This document shows positions 40,622 through 49,198 of a stretch of DNA of 64,000 nt, piece after piece. The stretch lies in NCBI GenBank assembly GCA_050248955.1, contig JBFWRK010000013.1, positions 86,429 through 150,428 of the forward strand, in the 5' to 3' direction. The translations under genes were made by a program, and so were the position numbers. The stretch's first letter is position 1. Each line of letters starts with the position of its first letter. Source of the DNA: JBFWRK01 sp050248955. GTDB taxonomy: Bacteria; Actinomycetota; Acidimicrobiia; Acidimicrobiales; Ilumatobacteraceae. The notes below the pieces were generated by a model. The model did not search any database and was not told the origin of the DNA. It saw nothing but the letters and a program-made list of their open reading frames with translations.

Positions 40622-41707
40622 ATGTCCGACGCGCCGACGTTGACGATCGGCGGGGTGCTCCCGCTGCGCGTGACGCTCGGCGTCGGCGACTCGGCGGACC
40701 GGGCTCCGGCGACCGGCAACGACCTCGTCACGCGTTGGCGGGAAGACCTCCCACTGCTGGCCGAGCTCGGCATCACCGCGGTGCGGTTCCCGTTCGACTG
40801 GTCGCGCCTCCAGCCCCGGCCGGGGCGACTCGACGACGACTGGCGCGAGTTCTACAGCGACGTGCTCGACGCCGGCGCCGCGCTCGGCATCGACGTGTGG
40901 GCGTGCCTGTTCGAGGGCGTGCAGCCGAGTTGGTTCGACGACGACGGGGGCTTCGCCGACGCGCGCGCCGCCGGCCGCTGGTGGCCAGCCTGGATCGAGT
41001 CGGCGGCAGAGGCGTTCGGCGATCGCGTTGCCGGTTGGGTGCCGTTCGACGATCCGGTCGGGCACGCCGAACGAGCCGCGGGGGCCGACTCGCTCCGCCA
41101 CCAGGCGACGGTCCACCACCTGCTCGTCGCCTGGCGCGACGCATGGCGGATCCTGCGCGGGGGACCACCGGTCGCGACATCGCTCCGACTCGGCATCGTG
41201 CGGCCGGCCGACGACACCGCGCCAGCACGCGAGGCGGCCCGCCTGCAGGACCGGCTGCGCTGGAACGTCTGGCTGCGCGGGCTGCGCGACGGCACGAGCT
41301 CGGTGCCCGGGCGGGTCGAGCGGACCGTCCCGGACCTGGCCGGCGCACTCGACGTCCTCGGCATCTCCGTCGTCGCCGATCTCGGCGACGACGAGCGGGC
41401 CGACGACGGTGCGCTCGCACGCTTCGAGGACCGCGCCGGCGGGATCCTGCGTCGCGCTGCCGAGGAAGGCCCGAGCCGCCCGATCGCGGTGACGTTCCGA
41501 CCTGCCCGCGACGACGTGGACGAGCGGCGCGGCGTGCTCGAAGCATTCGGCCGCGCCACCCGCGACGCGATCGGCGACGGTGTCGCGATCAGCTCGGTCT
41601 TCGCATCACCGGCGATCGCAGGCCCCGGCGGGCCGGACGCCCTGATCGACCGCGACCGTCAGCCGACGTCGTGCGTGGAGGCCTGGCTCGCCGCCGCGAC
41701 CCGCTGA
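40622..41707 (+). CDS. GH1 beta-glucosidase-like protein, catalytic Glu lost
   Basis: 361 residues. The N-terminal half follows glycoside hydrolase family 1: VRFPFDWSRLQP, WACLFEGVQPSWFDDDGGF, WWPAWIESAAEAFGDRVAGWVPFDDP. The family TLNEP acid/base motif reads PFDDP (141-145), so Asn and Glu are both Asp, and no ENG nucleophile motif is found in the C-terminal half. A glycosidase is therefore unlikely; it could be a sugar-binding or regulatory pseudoenzyme. It starts two bases after the cyclase stop, an operon. I cannot say how cyclic nucleotide and this protein relate. Confidence 0.72.
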   Translation: MSDAPTLTIGGVLPLRVTLGVGDSADRAPATGNDLVTRWREDLPLLAELGITAVRFPFDWSRLQPRPGRLDDDWREFYSDVLDAGAALGIDVWACLFEGVQPSWFDDDGGFADARAAGRWWPAWIESAAEAFGDRVAGWVPFDDPVGHAERAAGADSLRHQATVHHLLVAWRDAWRILRGGPPVATSLRLGIVRPADDTAPAREAARLQDRLRWNVWLRGLRDGTSSVPGRVERTVPDLAGALDVLGISVVADLGDDERADDGALARFEDRAGGILRRAAEEGPSRPIAVTFRPARDDVDERRGVLEAFGRATRDAIGDGVAISSVFASPAIAGPGGPDALIDRDRQPTSCVEAWLAAATR

Positions 41708-41714
41708 ATCACCT

Positions 41715-41763
41715 GATCTCCGTTCGCCCCCGGCCCTGCGGTGTCCGCCCGAGAGCGGAGATC
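41715..41763. terminator. inverted GATCTCCG(T)TC element between convergent genes
   Basis: GATCTCCGTTC (41715-41725) and GAGCGGAGATC (41753-41763) pair with one G-T, enclosing a 27-base GC loop. It uses the same core as the 29-bp elements at 17824 and 45194. It lies between stops at 41707 and 41793. Confidence 0.6.
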
Positions 41764-41792
41764 CCGATGGCGGGGCATCGTTCAGCTGCGGC

Positions 41793-43199
41793 TCAGCTGC
41801 GGCCGCGGTACGTCGCCCGTGAGCCGGAGGCGTCCTTGTTCAGACGCTTCGAGAGGTGCAGGCCTTCGAGCACGAACTCGACCGCGCTGGCGAGCGCAGC
41901 CGGCGACTCGTCACCCTCGGTGAGCGCGAGCACGGGGCTGCGCAGCGCCGGCACCTGCTCGAGGAGCCGGACCTCGTCGACCGAAGCGATGTCCTCACCC
42001 GTGTGGGCGACGACGCCCTCCTCGAACGCCGTGACGACATCGCGCACCTGGTCGGGAGTGACCCGATCCTTGTACACCGTGAGCACGGCGCTGCGAAGGA
42101 GGTTCTCGATGATCGCGCCTTCGCGACCTTCTTCGAGCGACTCGATCTCGACCTTGCCGGACGTCGACGCGGCGAGCGCGTCGAGGTCGCAGATGCGAGG
42201 GACGACTTCGCGCTCGCCGGCGCGGAGGCCACGCCGGAGCGCGTTCGCGGCGAGCACCTCGTAGTTGCTCACCGAGAGCCGGACCGACACGCCGCTGCGC
42301 TGGTTCACGTGGCTGCTGCCACGGGCGAGGTGCGAGAACGTCACCACGACCTGCTCCATGTACGACGGCACCGTGACGCGCACGTCGCCCACGCTCGTCG
42401 GGCGTGCCTCCTGACGGACGATCGCGACCTCGGTCGCTGTCTCCAGCGGGTAGTGCGTGCGGATCTGGCTGCCGAAGCGGTCCTTCAGCGGGGTGATGAT
42501 CCGCCCGCGGTTCGTGTAGTCCTCCGGGTTCGCCGACGCGACGAGGAGCACGTCGAGCGGCAGCCGGATCTTGTAGCCGCGGACCTGCACGTCGCGCTCT
42601 TCGAGCACGTTCAGCAGGCCGACCTGGATGCGCTCGGCGAGGTCGGGTAGCTCGTTGATCGCGAAGATGCCACGGTTCGTCCGGGGGACGAGGCCGTAGT
42701 GGAGCGTCAGCTCGTCGGACAGGTAGCGACCCTCGGCGACCTTGATCGGGTCGACCTCACCGATGAGGTCGGCGATCGACGTGTCCGGCGTGGCGAGCTT
42801 CTCGCCGAACCGGTCGTCGCGGTGCACCCAATCGATCGGGGTGCTGTCACCCTGCTCGGCGATCAGCTCGCGCGCGTGGCGGGAGACGGGGTGGTACGGA
42901 TCGTCGTTGATCTCGCTGCCGGCGACGATCGGGAGCCACTCGTCGAGCAGGCCGGTGAGCGACCGGATGATGCGGGTCTTGGCCTGGCCGCGCTCGCCGA
43001 GGAAGATCACGTCGTGCCCGGCGAGGAGCGCGTTCTCGAGCTGCGGCATGACGGTGTGCTCGTAGCCGAGCACACCCTCGAACATCGCCTCACCGGCCGC
43101 GATCCGGGCCACGGCGTTGCGACGGATCTCTTCCTTGACGGGAACGGACTGCCAACCGGAGGCCGTGAGTTCACCGAGGGTGCTCGGACGGTGCGCCAT
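41793..43199 (-). CDS. MoxR/Mg-chelatase-like AAA+ ATPase
   Basis: 468 residues from ATG 43199; ATG 43211 is a possible start. Walker A GERGQAKT (68-75), then GEVDPIKVAEGRYLSDELTLHYGLVPRTNRGIFAINELPDLAERIQVGLLNVLEERDVQVRGYKIRLPLDVLLVASANPEDYTNRGRIITPLKDRFGSQIRTHYP: Walker B (IFAINELPDL), pre-sensor hairpin and sensor 1 (ASANP) as in BchI/MoxR. The C-terminal lid has the arginine-finger region. Partner of the VWA protein at 37959. Predicted chaperone-like motor; no chlorophyll or cobalt genes nearby. Confidence 0.88.
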   Translation of the reverse strand: MAHRPSTLGELTASGWQSVPVKEEIRRNAVARIAAGEAMFEGVLGYEHTVMPQLENALLAGHDVIFLGERGQAKTRIIRSLTGLLDEWLPIVAGSEINDDPYHPVSRHARELIAEQGDSTPIDWVHRDDRFGEKLATPDTSIADLIGEVDPIKVAEGRYLSDELTLHYGLVPRTNRGIFAINELPDLAERIQVGLLNVLEERDVQVRGYKIRLPLDVLLVASANPEDYTNRGRIITPLKDRFGSQIRTHYPLETATEVAIVRQEARPTSVGDVRVTVPSYMEQVVVTFSHLARGSSHVNQRSGVSVRLSVSNYEVLAANALRRGLRAGEREVVPRICDLDALAASTSGKVEIESLEEGREGAIIENLLRSAVLTVYKDRVTPDQVRDVVTAFEEGVVAHTGEDIASVDEVRLLEQVPALRSPVLALTEGDESPAALASAVEFVLEGLHLSKRLNKDASGSRATYRGRS

Positions 43200-43311
43200 C
43201 TCCCGGACCATACCGCCGTGTCGCCGGAGACGCTCACCGGGACGTGCCGCCCGACACCGAGGCCCGACCCCTATCCTGGGGCGCGGTACGTCAGAGGAAG
43301 AGAGAGCGCTC

Positions 43312-43959
43312 GTGACGATCGGACAGTCACACCGGACGCTGCGTGAGATCGTGTCCGACGAGATCCGCGGCATGATCACGCGCGGCGAGCTGAAGCCGGG
43401 CGAGCGGCTGTTCGAGGACCGTCTGGCCGAGCAGCTCGGGGTGTCCCGCAACCCCGTGCGCGAGGCGATCCGCGCGCTCGAAGGAACCGGTCTGGTCGAG
43501 GTGGTCCCCCGCCGAGGCGCGTACGTGTCGGAGTTCGATGTCGCCCAGGTGCGCCAGCTGCTCGAGCTGCGCTGCGTGCTCGAGGCCTACGCCGCCGAGC
43601 GGGCAGCGAGGCACCACACGGACGCCGATCTCGAGCGCCTCGACAGCTGCATCGAGGAGGGACGCAAGGCGTCCGCCGAGCAGGACTACGTGCAGGCTGC
43701 GTCGTACCATCGGCAGTTCCACATCGCCATCGAACAGGCGTCCGCGAACGCGTACATCACCGGGGTGGTCGCGCCGTTGCGGCACCAGACCGAGCTCGTC
43801 TTCTCCGTGCTGCTCGACAGCCGCGGCGTGCACAGCTGGGACGAGCACGAACGGATCCGGGACGCCATCGCGCGCGGCGACGCGGAAGCGGCCCGGGCGC
43901 ACACGTTCGCCCACATGGCCTCGGTGGTGCGCGACCTCGAGCTCCGCGACGAACCCTGA
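43312..43959 (+). CDS. GntR-family regulator, FCD (FadR) type
   Basis: 215 residues from GTG 43312. Winged helix LREIVSDEIRGMITRGELKPGERLFEDRLAEQLGVSRNPVREAIRALEGTGLVEVVPRRGAYVSEF, then the FCD ligand domain with His/Asp metal ligands (YHRQFHIAIEQASAN; HERIRDAIARGDAEAARAHTFAHM). Such regulators bind small carboxylates or amino acids. TATCCT (43272-43277) is a plausible -10. It sits three bases before the FAD oxidase, so probably controls that operon, and resembles the second GntR at 51840. Confidence 0.9.
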   Translation: MTIGQSHRTLREIVSDEIRGMITRGELKPGERLFEDRLAEQLGVSRNPVREAIRALEGTGLVEVVPRRGAYVSEFDVAQVRQLLELRCVLEAYAAERAARHHTDADLERLDSCIEEGRKASAEQDYVQAASYHRQFHIAIEQASANAYITGVVAPLRHQTELVFSVLLDSRGVHSWDEHERIRDAIARGDAEAARAHTFAHMASVVRDLELRDEP

Positions 43960-43962
43960 CGC

Positions 43963-45108
43963 ATGGACCAGCTCGACGTCGTCGTGATCGGCGGCGGCAT
44001 CGCCGGCGCCTCTGCCGCGTGGGCGCTGGCCGGATCGGGCCGGCGGGTCGCGCTCGTCGAACAGGAGCCGCAGCCGGGGCTGCACGCGACCGGACGCTCG
44101 GCGGCGACGTTGTCGGAGACCTCGGGAGCCCGGGCGGTCTGTGCGCTCGCAGCGGCGAGCCGGCCGTTCCTGGCGGACCCGCCCGACGGTTTCGCCGATC
44201 ACCCGTTGCTCGCTCCCCGCGGGCTCCTCTGGATCGGCCGCGACGGTGACGGCCCGCTCCTCGACGCGCTGGCCGCGCACGGCCGCACGATCAATCCCTC
44301 CGTTCGCCGTCTCGATCCGGCCGAGGTGATGTCGGTCCTACCGATGCTGCGCGAGGACGCAGTTGGCGCAGGTGGCGTCGACGAGCCCGAGGCGATGGCG
44401 ATCGACGTCGCCGGCCTCCTCGCCGGCTACCTGCGCGGCCTGCGGCGCGCCGGCGGCACGACCTACGTCTCGAACGAAGCCGTCGAGCTCTCGCGCGACG
44501 CGCAGGGGTGGACGGTGGTCGGGTCGAGTGCGACGCTGCGCGCGCCCGTCGTCGTGAACGCGGCGGGAGCGTGGGGAGACGTCGTCGCCGAGCGCGCCGG
44601 GGTTCCGCCGATCGGCCTGAAGCCGCTTCGCCGCACGGCATGCCTCGTACCCGCGCCGGACGAGGTTCGCGACTGGCCGCTCGTGATGGACATCGCGTCG
44701 CGCTGCTACTTCGAGCCGGAAGCGGGCGGGCTGCTCCTGTCCCCGGCCGACGAGACGCTCGACGCGCCGTGTGACGCTCGCGCCGAAGAGCTCGATGTCG
44801 CGCTCGCGCTGGACCGACTGCGGGAGACGACCAAGCTCACGGTGCGCTCCGTCCGTCGAGCGTGGGCCGGCCTGCGCACGTTCAGCGCCGACGGTGTGCC
44901 GATCGCCGGCTTCGACCCCGACGCGCCGGGCTTCTTCTGGCTCGTCGGGCAGGCTGGCGCCGGCATCAAGACCGCACCGGCGCTCGCGACCATCACGGTC
45001 GCACTCGTCGCCGGCGAGCGGCTCCCGGCGTCGGTCGCTGCCGCCGGTGTCGGTTTCGACGAGCTCGCCCCGGCCCGGTTCCGCCCGGCATCTCACCCCG
45101 ATCTCTGA
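43963..45108 (+). CDS. FAD-dependent DAO-family oxidoreductase
   Basis: 381 residues. The FAD Rossmann motif VVVIGGGIAGASAAWALA is at 6-23. DAO-fold features are GLHATGRSAATLSE, GLLWIG, AMAIDVAGLLAGYLRGL, VVNAAGAWG and VRRAWAGLRTFSADGVPIAGFDP, ending GQAGAGIKTAPAL. It belongs to the glycine/D-amino-acid/D-arginine dehydrogenase branch and would deaminate a D- or secondary amino acid. It is co-transcribed with the upstream GntR. The stop lies inside the first unit of a 29-base tandem repeat. Confidence 0.85.
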   Translation: MDQLDVVVIGGGIAGASAAWALAGSGRRVALVEQEPQPGLHATGRSAATLSETSGARAVCALAAASRPFLADPPDGFADHPLLAPRGLLWIGRDGDGPLLDALAAHGRTINPSVRRLDPAEVMSVLPMLREDAVGAGGVDEPEAMAIDVAGLLAGYLRGLRRAGGTTYVSNEAVELSRDAQGWTVVGSSATLRAPVVVNAAGAWGDVVAERAGVPPIGLKPLRRTACLVPAPDEVRDWPLVMDIASRCYFEPEAGGLLLSPADETLDAPCDARAEELDVALALDRLRETTKLTVRSVRRAWAGLRTFSADGVPIAGFDPDAPGFFWLVGQAGAGIKTAPALATITVALVAGERLPASVAAAGVGFDELAPARFRPASHPDL

Positions 45109-45176
45109 TCAACGCCGACCCCCAACCCGATCTCTGATCAACCCCGACCCCCAACCCGATCTCTGATCAACCCCGG
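45097..45176. repeat. 29-bp tandem repeat, three copies
   Basis: Units at 45097, 45126 and 45155 of the form CCCGATCTCTGATCAAC then a CCCGACCCCCAA spacer; the third is partial. The DAO stop codon (45106-45108) is part of unit one. Its core GATCTCTG is the inverted version of the GAGCAGAGATCC array that follows. Confidence 0.85.
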
Positions 45177-45193
45177 ACGCTGGGCGTCCGTCC

Positions 45194-45280
45194 GTGAGCA
45201 GAGATCCGGGGGAATGACGTCTGTGAGCAGATATCCGGGGGAATGACGTCTGTGAGCAGAGATCCGGGGCAAATGACGCG
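45194..45280. repeat. 29-bp tandem repeat, three copies, inverted array
   Basis: GTGAGCAGAGATCCGGGG with spacer GAATGACGTCT; copies at 45194, 45223 and 45252. Copy two reads AGATATCC. It faces the array at 45097-45176 in opposite orientation, so the two could form a large cruciform or bidirectional terminator between convergent genes. Confidence 0.85.
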
Positions 45281-45282
45281 GC

Positions 45283-46095
45283 TCAGGCGGCGGGCGAGGG
45301 TCGCGCTGCGCGACGCTCCTGCTCGAGCTGCCAGAGCATCCTGATCGCGACGAGCGAGAGCAGGATCGCGAAGAGCACGTTCGACGTCTCGTCGCTCATC
45401 GCGTCCGACAGGTGCGCACCGAACCAGGCGGAGACGATGCCGCCGACGCCGAGGATGGCCGCCGTGCGGAGATCGGCGTTCTGCTTCTTGCGGTTCCGCC
45501 ACGTCCCCATGATCGCGGTGGGGATGATCACGGCGATCGAGGTGCCCTTGGCGACGACCGGCGAGATCTTGAACAGCACGATCATCACCGGCACCATCAC
45601 GATGCCGCCGCCGACGCCGAGCAGCCCGGCGAGGATGCCCGTCCCGAGCCCGACGGCGACGAGGCCGACCGCCATCGCCAGCGTGAGGTCGCCGCGCCCG
45701 TTCGCCTCGGTCGTGATGAACAGCCTGATCGCCGACGCGATGAGCACCGCGGCGAACGCGAAACCGAGCGTGCGGTGAGGAAGGACGTGGAGCAGCTTCG
45801 TGCCGAGCATCGCGCCGCCCACCGCACCGATCGCGAGGAAGAGCGCGACGGGCCAGTCGATGTTCCCGTTCGTCCAGAACCCGGCGAGGCTCGACAGCGC
45901 GATCGGGAGCACGGCGGCGAGCGACGTGCCATGGGCGAGCCGCTGGTCCATCTTCAGGAACATCACGAGCGCGGGCACGATCAGGATGCCGCCGCCGACG
46001 CCGAACAGGCCGGAGAGGAAGCCTGCTGCCAAGCCGAGCACGACGGTCGTCACCAAGGTCGAATTCGTCTCGATGCGCGCCGAAGAAAGGGCCAT
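45283..46095 (-). CDS. TSUP-family (TauE/SafE) anion exporter
   Basis: 270 residues from ATG 46095 with GGAG upstream. Eight or so helices in two repeats: VVLGLAAGFLSGLFGVGGGILIVPALVMFLKM and GLGTGILAGLLGVGGGIVMVPVMIVLFKI carry the paired GxGGG loops of TSUP. Members move sulfite, sulfoacetate or other organic anions. It starts 14 bases after the ABC ATPase stop, the last gene of the peptide transport operon, so an oxidised organosulfur or carboxylate product may be expelled. Confidence 0.87.
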   Translation of the reverse strand: MALSSARIETNSTLVTTVVLGLAAGFLSGLFGVGGGILIVPALVMFLKMDQRLAHGTSLAAVLPIALSSLAGFWTNGNIDWPVALFLAIGAVGGAMLGTKLLHVLPHRTLGFAFAAVLIASAIRLFITTEANGRGDLTLAMAVGLVAVGLGTGILAGLLGVGGGIVMVPVMIVLFKISPVVAKGTSIAVIIPTAIMGTWRNRKKQNADLRTAAILGVGGIVSAWFGAHLSDAMSDETSNVLFAILLSLVAIRMLWQLEQERRAARPSPAA

Positions 46096-46109
46096 GTCGT
46101 CGTCTCCAG

Positions 46110-47144
46110 TCACCGCACGAAGCACGCCGCCCAGTGACCGGGCGCCTTCTCCTCGAGCGGTGGGGTTTCGTGTTGGCAGCGTTCCACGGCCAAAGGGCAT
46201 CGGCTCTGGAAACGGCACCCGGGTGGGGGGTCGATGGGGTTCGGGATCTCGCCGGTCAGGACGATGCGCCGGCGAGCCCGCTGCAGCGGCGGGTCGGGGA
46301 TCGGGACGGACGACAGCAGCGCCTCGGTGTAGGGGTGGCGCGGCTCGGCGTAGACGGCGCTCGACGGCGCCAACTCGACGAGCTTGCCCGCATAGAGGAT
46401 CGCGATGCGGTGCGAGATGTGTCTCACGACCGACAGGTCGTGGGCGATGAACAGGTACGTGAGACCGAGCTCCTGCTGCAGGTCCTGCAGGAGGTTCACC
46501 ACCTGGGCCCGCACCGAGACGTCGAGCGCGGACACCGGCTCGTCGGCGACGATGAAGTCGGGCCGCAGTGCGAGGGCACGGGCGATCCCGATGCGCTGGC
46601 GCTGACCACCCGAGAACGCGTGCGGGTAACGATCGATCGCGTCGTCCGGCAGGCCGCAGCGGTCGAGCAGGTCTGCGACCTGCGCACGGGCGGCTTCGGT
46701 CGACGGCTCGATGCCGTGCACGACGAGCGGCTCGGCGACGAGCTCGAGCACGGTCATGCGCGGGTTGAGCGACGCGTACGGATCTTGGAACACGAGCTGC
46801 ATGTGCCGGCGGAGGCGGCGGAGCTCCTCACCCGTCGTCGACGTGATGTCCTGACCGCGGAACCGGATCGTCCCCGCCGACGGGTTGATGCGGCGCAGGA
46901 TGGCGCGCCCGACCGTGGTCTTGCCCGAGCCGGACTCGCCGACGAGGCCGAGCGTCTCGCCGTTGTGGATCTGGAACGACACGTCGTCGACAGCGTGGAC
47001 GTGGCGGACGGTCCGCCCCCAGAACCCCGCCCGTCCGACCGGGAACCGGATCGACAGGTGGTCGACGTCGACGAGCACCTCGGACGAGGGCCCCGGGTGG
47101 TGGCCGACCTCAGGCGTGGTGGATGGGATGCCAGCAAGCGACAT
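46110..47144 (-). CDS. dipeptide/oligopeptide ABC transporter ATPase (DppF-type)
   Basis: 344 residues. Walker A GESGSGKTT, Q-loop LVFQDPYASLNPRMTV, signature FSGGQRQRIGIARAL, Walker B IVADEPVSALDVSVRAQV, H-loop. The C-terminal oligopeptide extension EIPNPIDPPPGCRFQSRCPLA...C carries the Cys cluster of DppF/OppF. Its ATG overlaps the previous ATPase by 35 bases, with GAGGAGGG as ribosome-binding site. Confidence 0.92.
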   Translation of the reverse strand: MSLAGIPSTTPEVGHHPGPSSEVLVDVDHLSIRFPVGRAGFWGRTVRHVHAVDDVSFQIHNGETLGLVGESGSGKTTVGRAILRRINPSAGTIRFRGQDITSTTGEELRRLRRHMQLVFQDPYASLNPRMTVLELVAEPLVVHGIEPSTEAARAQVADLLDRCGLPDDAIDRYPHAFSGGQRQRIGIARALALRPDFIVADEPVSALDVSVRAQVVNLLQDLQQELGLTYLFIAHDLSVVRHISHRIAILYAGKLVELAPSSAVYAEPRHPYTEALLSSVPIPDPPLQRARRRIVLTGEIPNPIDPPPGCRFQSRCPLAVERCQHETPPLEEKAPGHWAACFVR

Positions 47145-48129
47145 GCCGACCCTCCTCGTTGATGGTCAGCGCAGGCATCTCGGACGTGCACCGGTGGTCG
47201 GCGAACGTGCAGCGCGCCGCGAACGCGCAGCCGACCGGCGGTGTGCGCATGTCCGGTGGGGCGCCGTCGATCGCGATCAACCGATCGAGGACCACATCGA
47301 GCCGTGGGGTGGAACGGAGCAGGCCAGCCGCGTACGGGTGCGCGGGACGGGCGTAGAGATCGGCCGCATCGGCGATCTCGACGAGCTTGCCGGCGTACAT
47401 CACGGCGACCCGATCGCAGAGCCCGGCAACGACACCGAGGTCGTGCGTGATCAGCAGGACGGCGACGTGGAGCCGCTCCTGCAGCTCGGCGATGAGCTCG
47501 AGGATCTGCGCCTGGATCGTCACGTCGAGGGCCGTCGTCGGCTCGTCGGCGATGAGCAGCTCGGGTTCGCAGGCCAGCGCCATCGCGATGAGCACGCGCT
47601 GGCGCATGCCGCCCGACATCTCGAACGGGTACTGCTGGACACGCTGGCGGGCGTTGGCGATGCCGACGAGATCGAGCAGCTCGACCGAGCGCTCCTTGGC
47701 CTGCTTCTTCGACATCGAGAGGTGACGGCGCAGCACCTCGCTCATCTGCATGCCGATCGTGAACACGGGGTTGAGCGAGGTCATCGGGTCCTGGAAGACC
47801 ATCGCGATCTCGCGGCCGCGAACCCGCTCGATCGTCGCCTCAGCCTTGTGGACCAGCGACTGCCCCTTCCAGCGGACGTCGCCGCTCGTGATCCGACCCG
47901 GCAGTTCGGTCAGACCGAGCAGTGCCTGGGCGGTGACGCTCTTGCCGGAGCCGGACTCGCCGACGAGGCCGAGCGTCTCGCCCCGGCGGATGTCGAAGCT
48001 CACGTCGCGCACCGCTTGCACGGTGCCTCGCCGGGTGAAGAACTGCACGCAGAGCTGCTCGACCTCGAGGAGCGTGTCGGCGCGCGGGCCGGTCGGCACG
48101 ACCACCTGGGCGCCTTGCTGGACGGTCAT
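47110..48129 (-). CDS. dipeptide/oligopeptide ABC transporter ATPase (DppD-type)
   Basis: 339 residues from ATG 48129. Walker A GESGSGKS, MVFQDPMTSLNPVFTIGMQ, signature EMSGGMRQRVLIAMAL, Walker B LLIADEPTTALDVTIQAQIL, LITHDLGVVA. C-terminal PPVGCAFAARCTFA is the DppD Cys motif. Together with DppF it energises the DppBC channel in the five-gene transporter operon. Confidence 0.92.
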   Translation of the reverse strand: MTVQQGAQVVVPTGPRADTLLEVEQLCVQFFTRRGTVQAVRDVSFDIRRGETLGLVGESGSGKSVTAQALLGLTELPGRITSGDVRWKGQSLVHKAEATIERVRGREIAMVFQDPMTSLNPVFTIGMQMSEVLRRHLSMSKKQAKERSVELLDLVGIANARQRVQQYPFEMSGGMRQRVLIAMALACEPELLIADEPTTALDVTIQAQILELIAELQERLHVAVLLITHDLGVVAGLCDRVAVMYAGKLVEIADAADLYARPAHPYAAGLLRSTPRLDVVLDRLIAIDGAPPDMRTPPVGCAFAARCTFADHRCTSEMPALTINEEGRHVACWHPIHHA

Positions 48130-48172
48130 CGCGCTCCGCTCCCTGCCGCTCGGGTCGACTCGCGTCGCTGGT

Positions 48173-49198
48173 TCACGCCGCCCCCTTGATGCCGCCGGCG
48201 GTGGCGTTCGCGGCGAACCGCTTCTCACGCTCCTGCGGATCGAAGGCGACTCGCAGCCACGAAGCGACGAAGTTCACCGAGAGCACGATCAGCGAGAGCG
48301 CGATGCCGGGGATGATGATGAAGCGGGGTGCCGAGAACAAGTAATCGCGGCCGTTGTTGGCGACCAGACCGAGCGACACGTCGGGGAACTGGATGCCGAG
48401 CCCGAGGAACGACAACGTGGCCTCGGCGAGCAGGATGCGGGCGAACTCGAGCACGGCGAGCGTCGTGATCGAGGAGACGAGGTTCGGCAGGATGTGCTTG
48501 AAGATGACGCGTCGAGGTCGACAACCGATCATCTCGGCCGCTTCGACGAAGGGGCGTTCCTTCACGGAGAGCACGACGCCGCGCGTCATGCGGGCGTAGA
48601 CCATCCATCCGTTGAACGCGAGGACGAGGGTCACGGTCGTGATCGACCCGCCGAGGATCGCGATCATGATGAGTGCGAGCAGCAGTCCGGGGAAGGCGAC
48701 CTGCACGTCGACCCAACCCATCACGAACCGGTCGACCCGCCCGCCGCGATAGCCGGACAGCAGTCCCATCACGACGCCGAACGTGCCGGCGATGAGCACC
48801 ACTGCGGCGCCGATGAACAACGACGTGCGGGCGCCGTAGATCAACCGGGAGAGGACGTCGTAGCCCTGCTGGTCGGTGCCGAAGACGTGGCTCCACGAGC
48901 CGCCGTCGCTCCAGACGGGGACGAGGTTGCTCGTCGAGAGCGACCCCTCCGTCGGGCCGTACGGCGCAACCCAGGGCGCGAACACCGCGGCACCGACGAC
49001 CGCGACGAGGAACACCAGCGCGACGAGCCCGGTCTTGTCCGACAGGAGCTCGGTGAAGAGCCCGCGGGTGGCCGAACGCACCTCGAACGGACGACCTTCG
49101 GTCGCCTCTTCGGCCTGGATCGCTTCATCGTGTTCGTGCCGCTGCGTGGTGTACTCGTCGCCGACGTGGGTGACGTGAGTTCCCGGTGTCTCGCTCAT
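48173..49198 (-). CDS. peptide ABC transporter permease (DppC-type)
   Basis: 341 residues from ATG 49198. An acidic cytoplasmic N-terminus of about 40 residues precedes six helices. Periplasmic loop HVFGTDQQGYDVLSRLIYGARTSLFIG and the EAA loop EAAEMIGCRPRRVIFKHILPNLVSSI are DppC/OppC signatures. The start overlaps the DppB stop by four bases (ATGA). Confidence 0.92.
   Translation of the reverse strand: MSETPGTHVTHVGDEYTTQRHEHDEAIQAEEATEGRPFEVRSATRGLFTELLSDKTGLVALVFLVAVVGAAVFAPWVAPYGPTEGSLSTSNLVPVWSDGGSWSHVFGTDQQGYDVLSRLIYGARTSLFIGAAVVLIAGTFGVVMGLLSGYRGGRVDRFVMGWVDVQVAFPGLLLALIMIAILGGSITTVTLVLAFNGWMVYARMTRGVVLSVKERPFVEAAEMIGCRPRRVIFKHILPNLVSSITTLAVLEFARILLAEATLSFLGLGIQFPDVSLGLVANNGRDYLFSAPRFIIIPGIALSLIVLSVNFVASWLRVAFDPQEREKRFAANATAGGIKGAA

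Noticed and set aside
45097..45280. Possible CRISPR array (regular 29-base period)
   Set aside because: Both the core and the intervening bases are repeated, there are only three units per array, and no cas genes are present.
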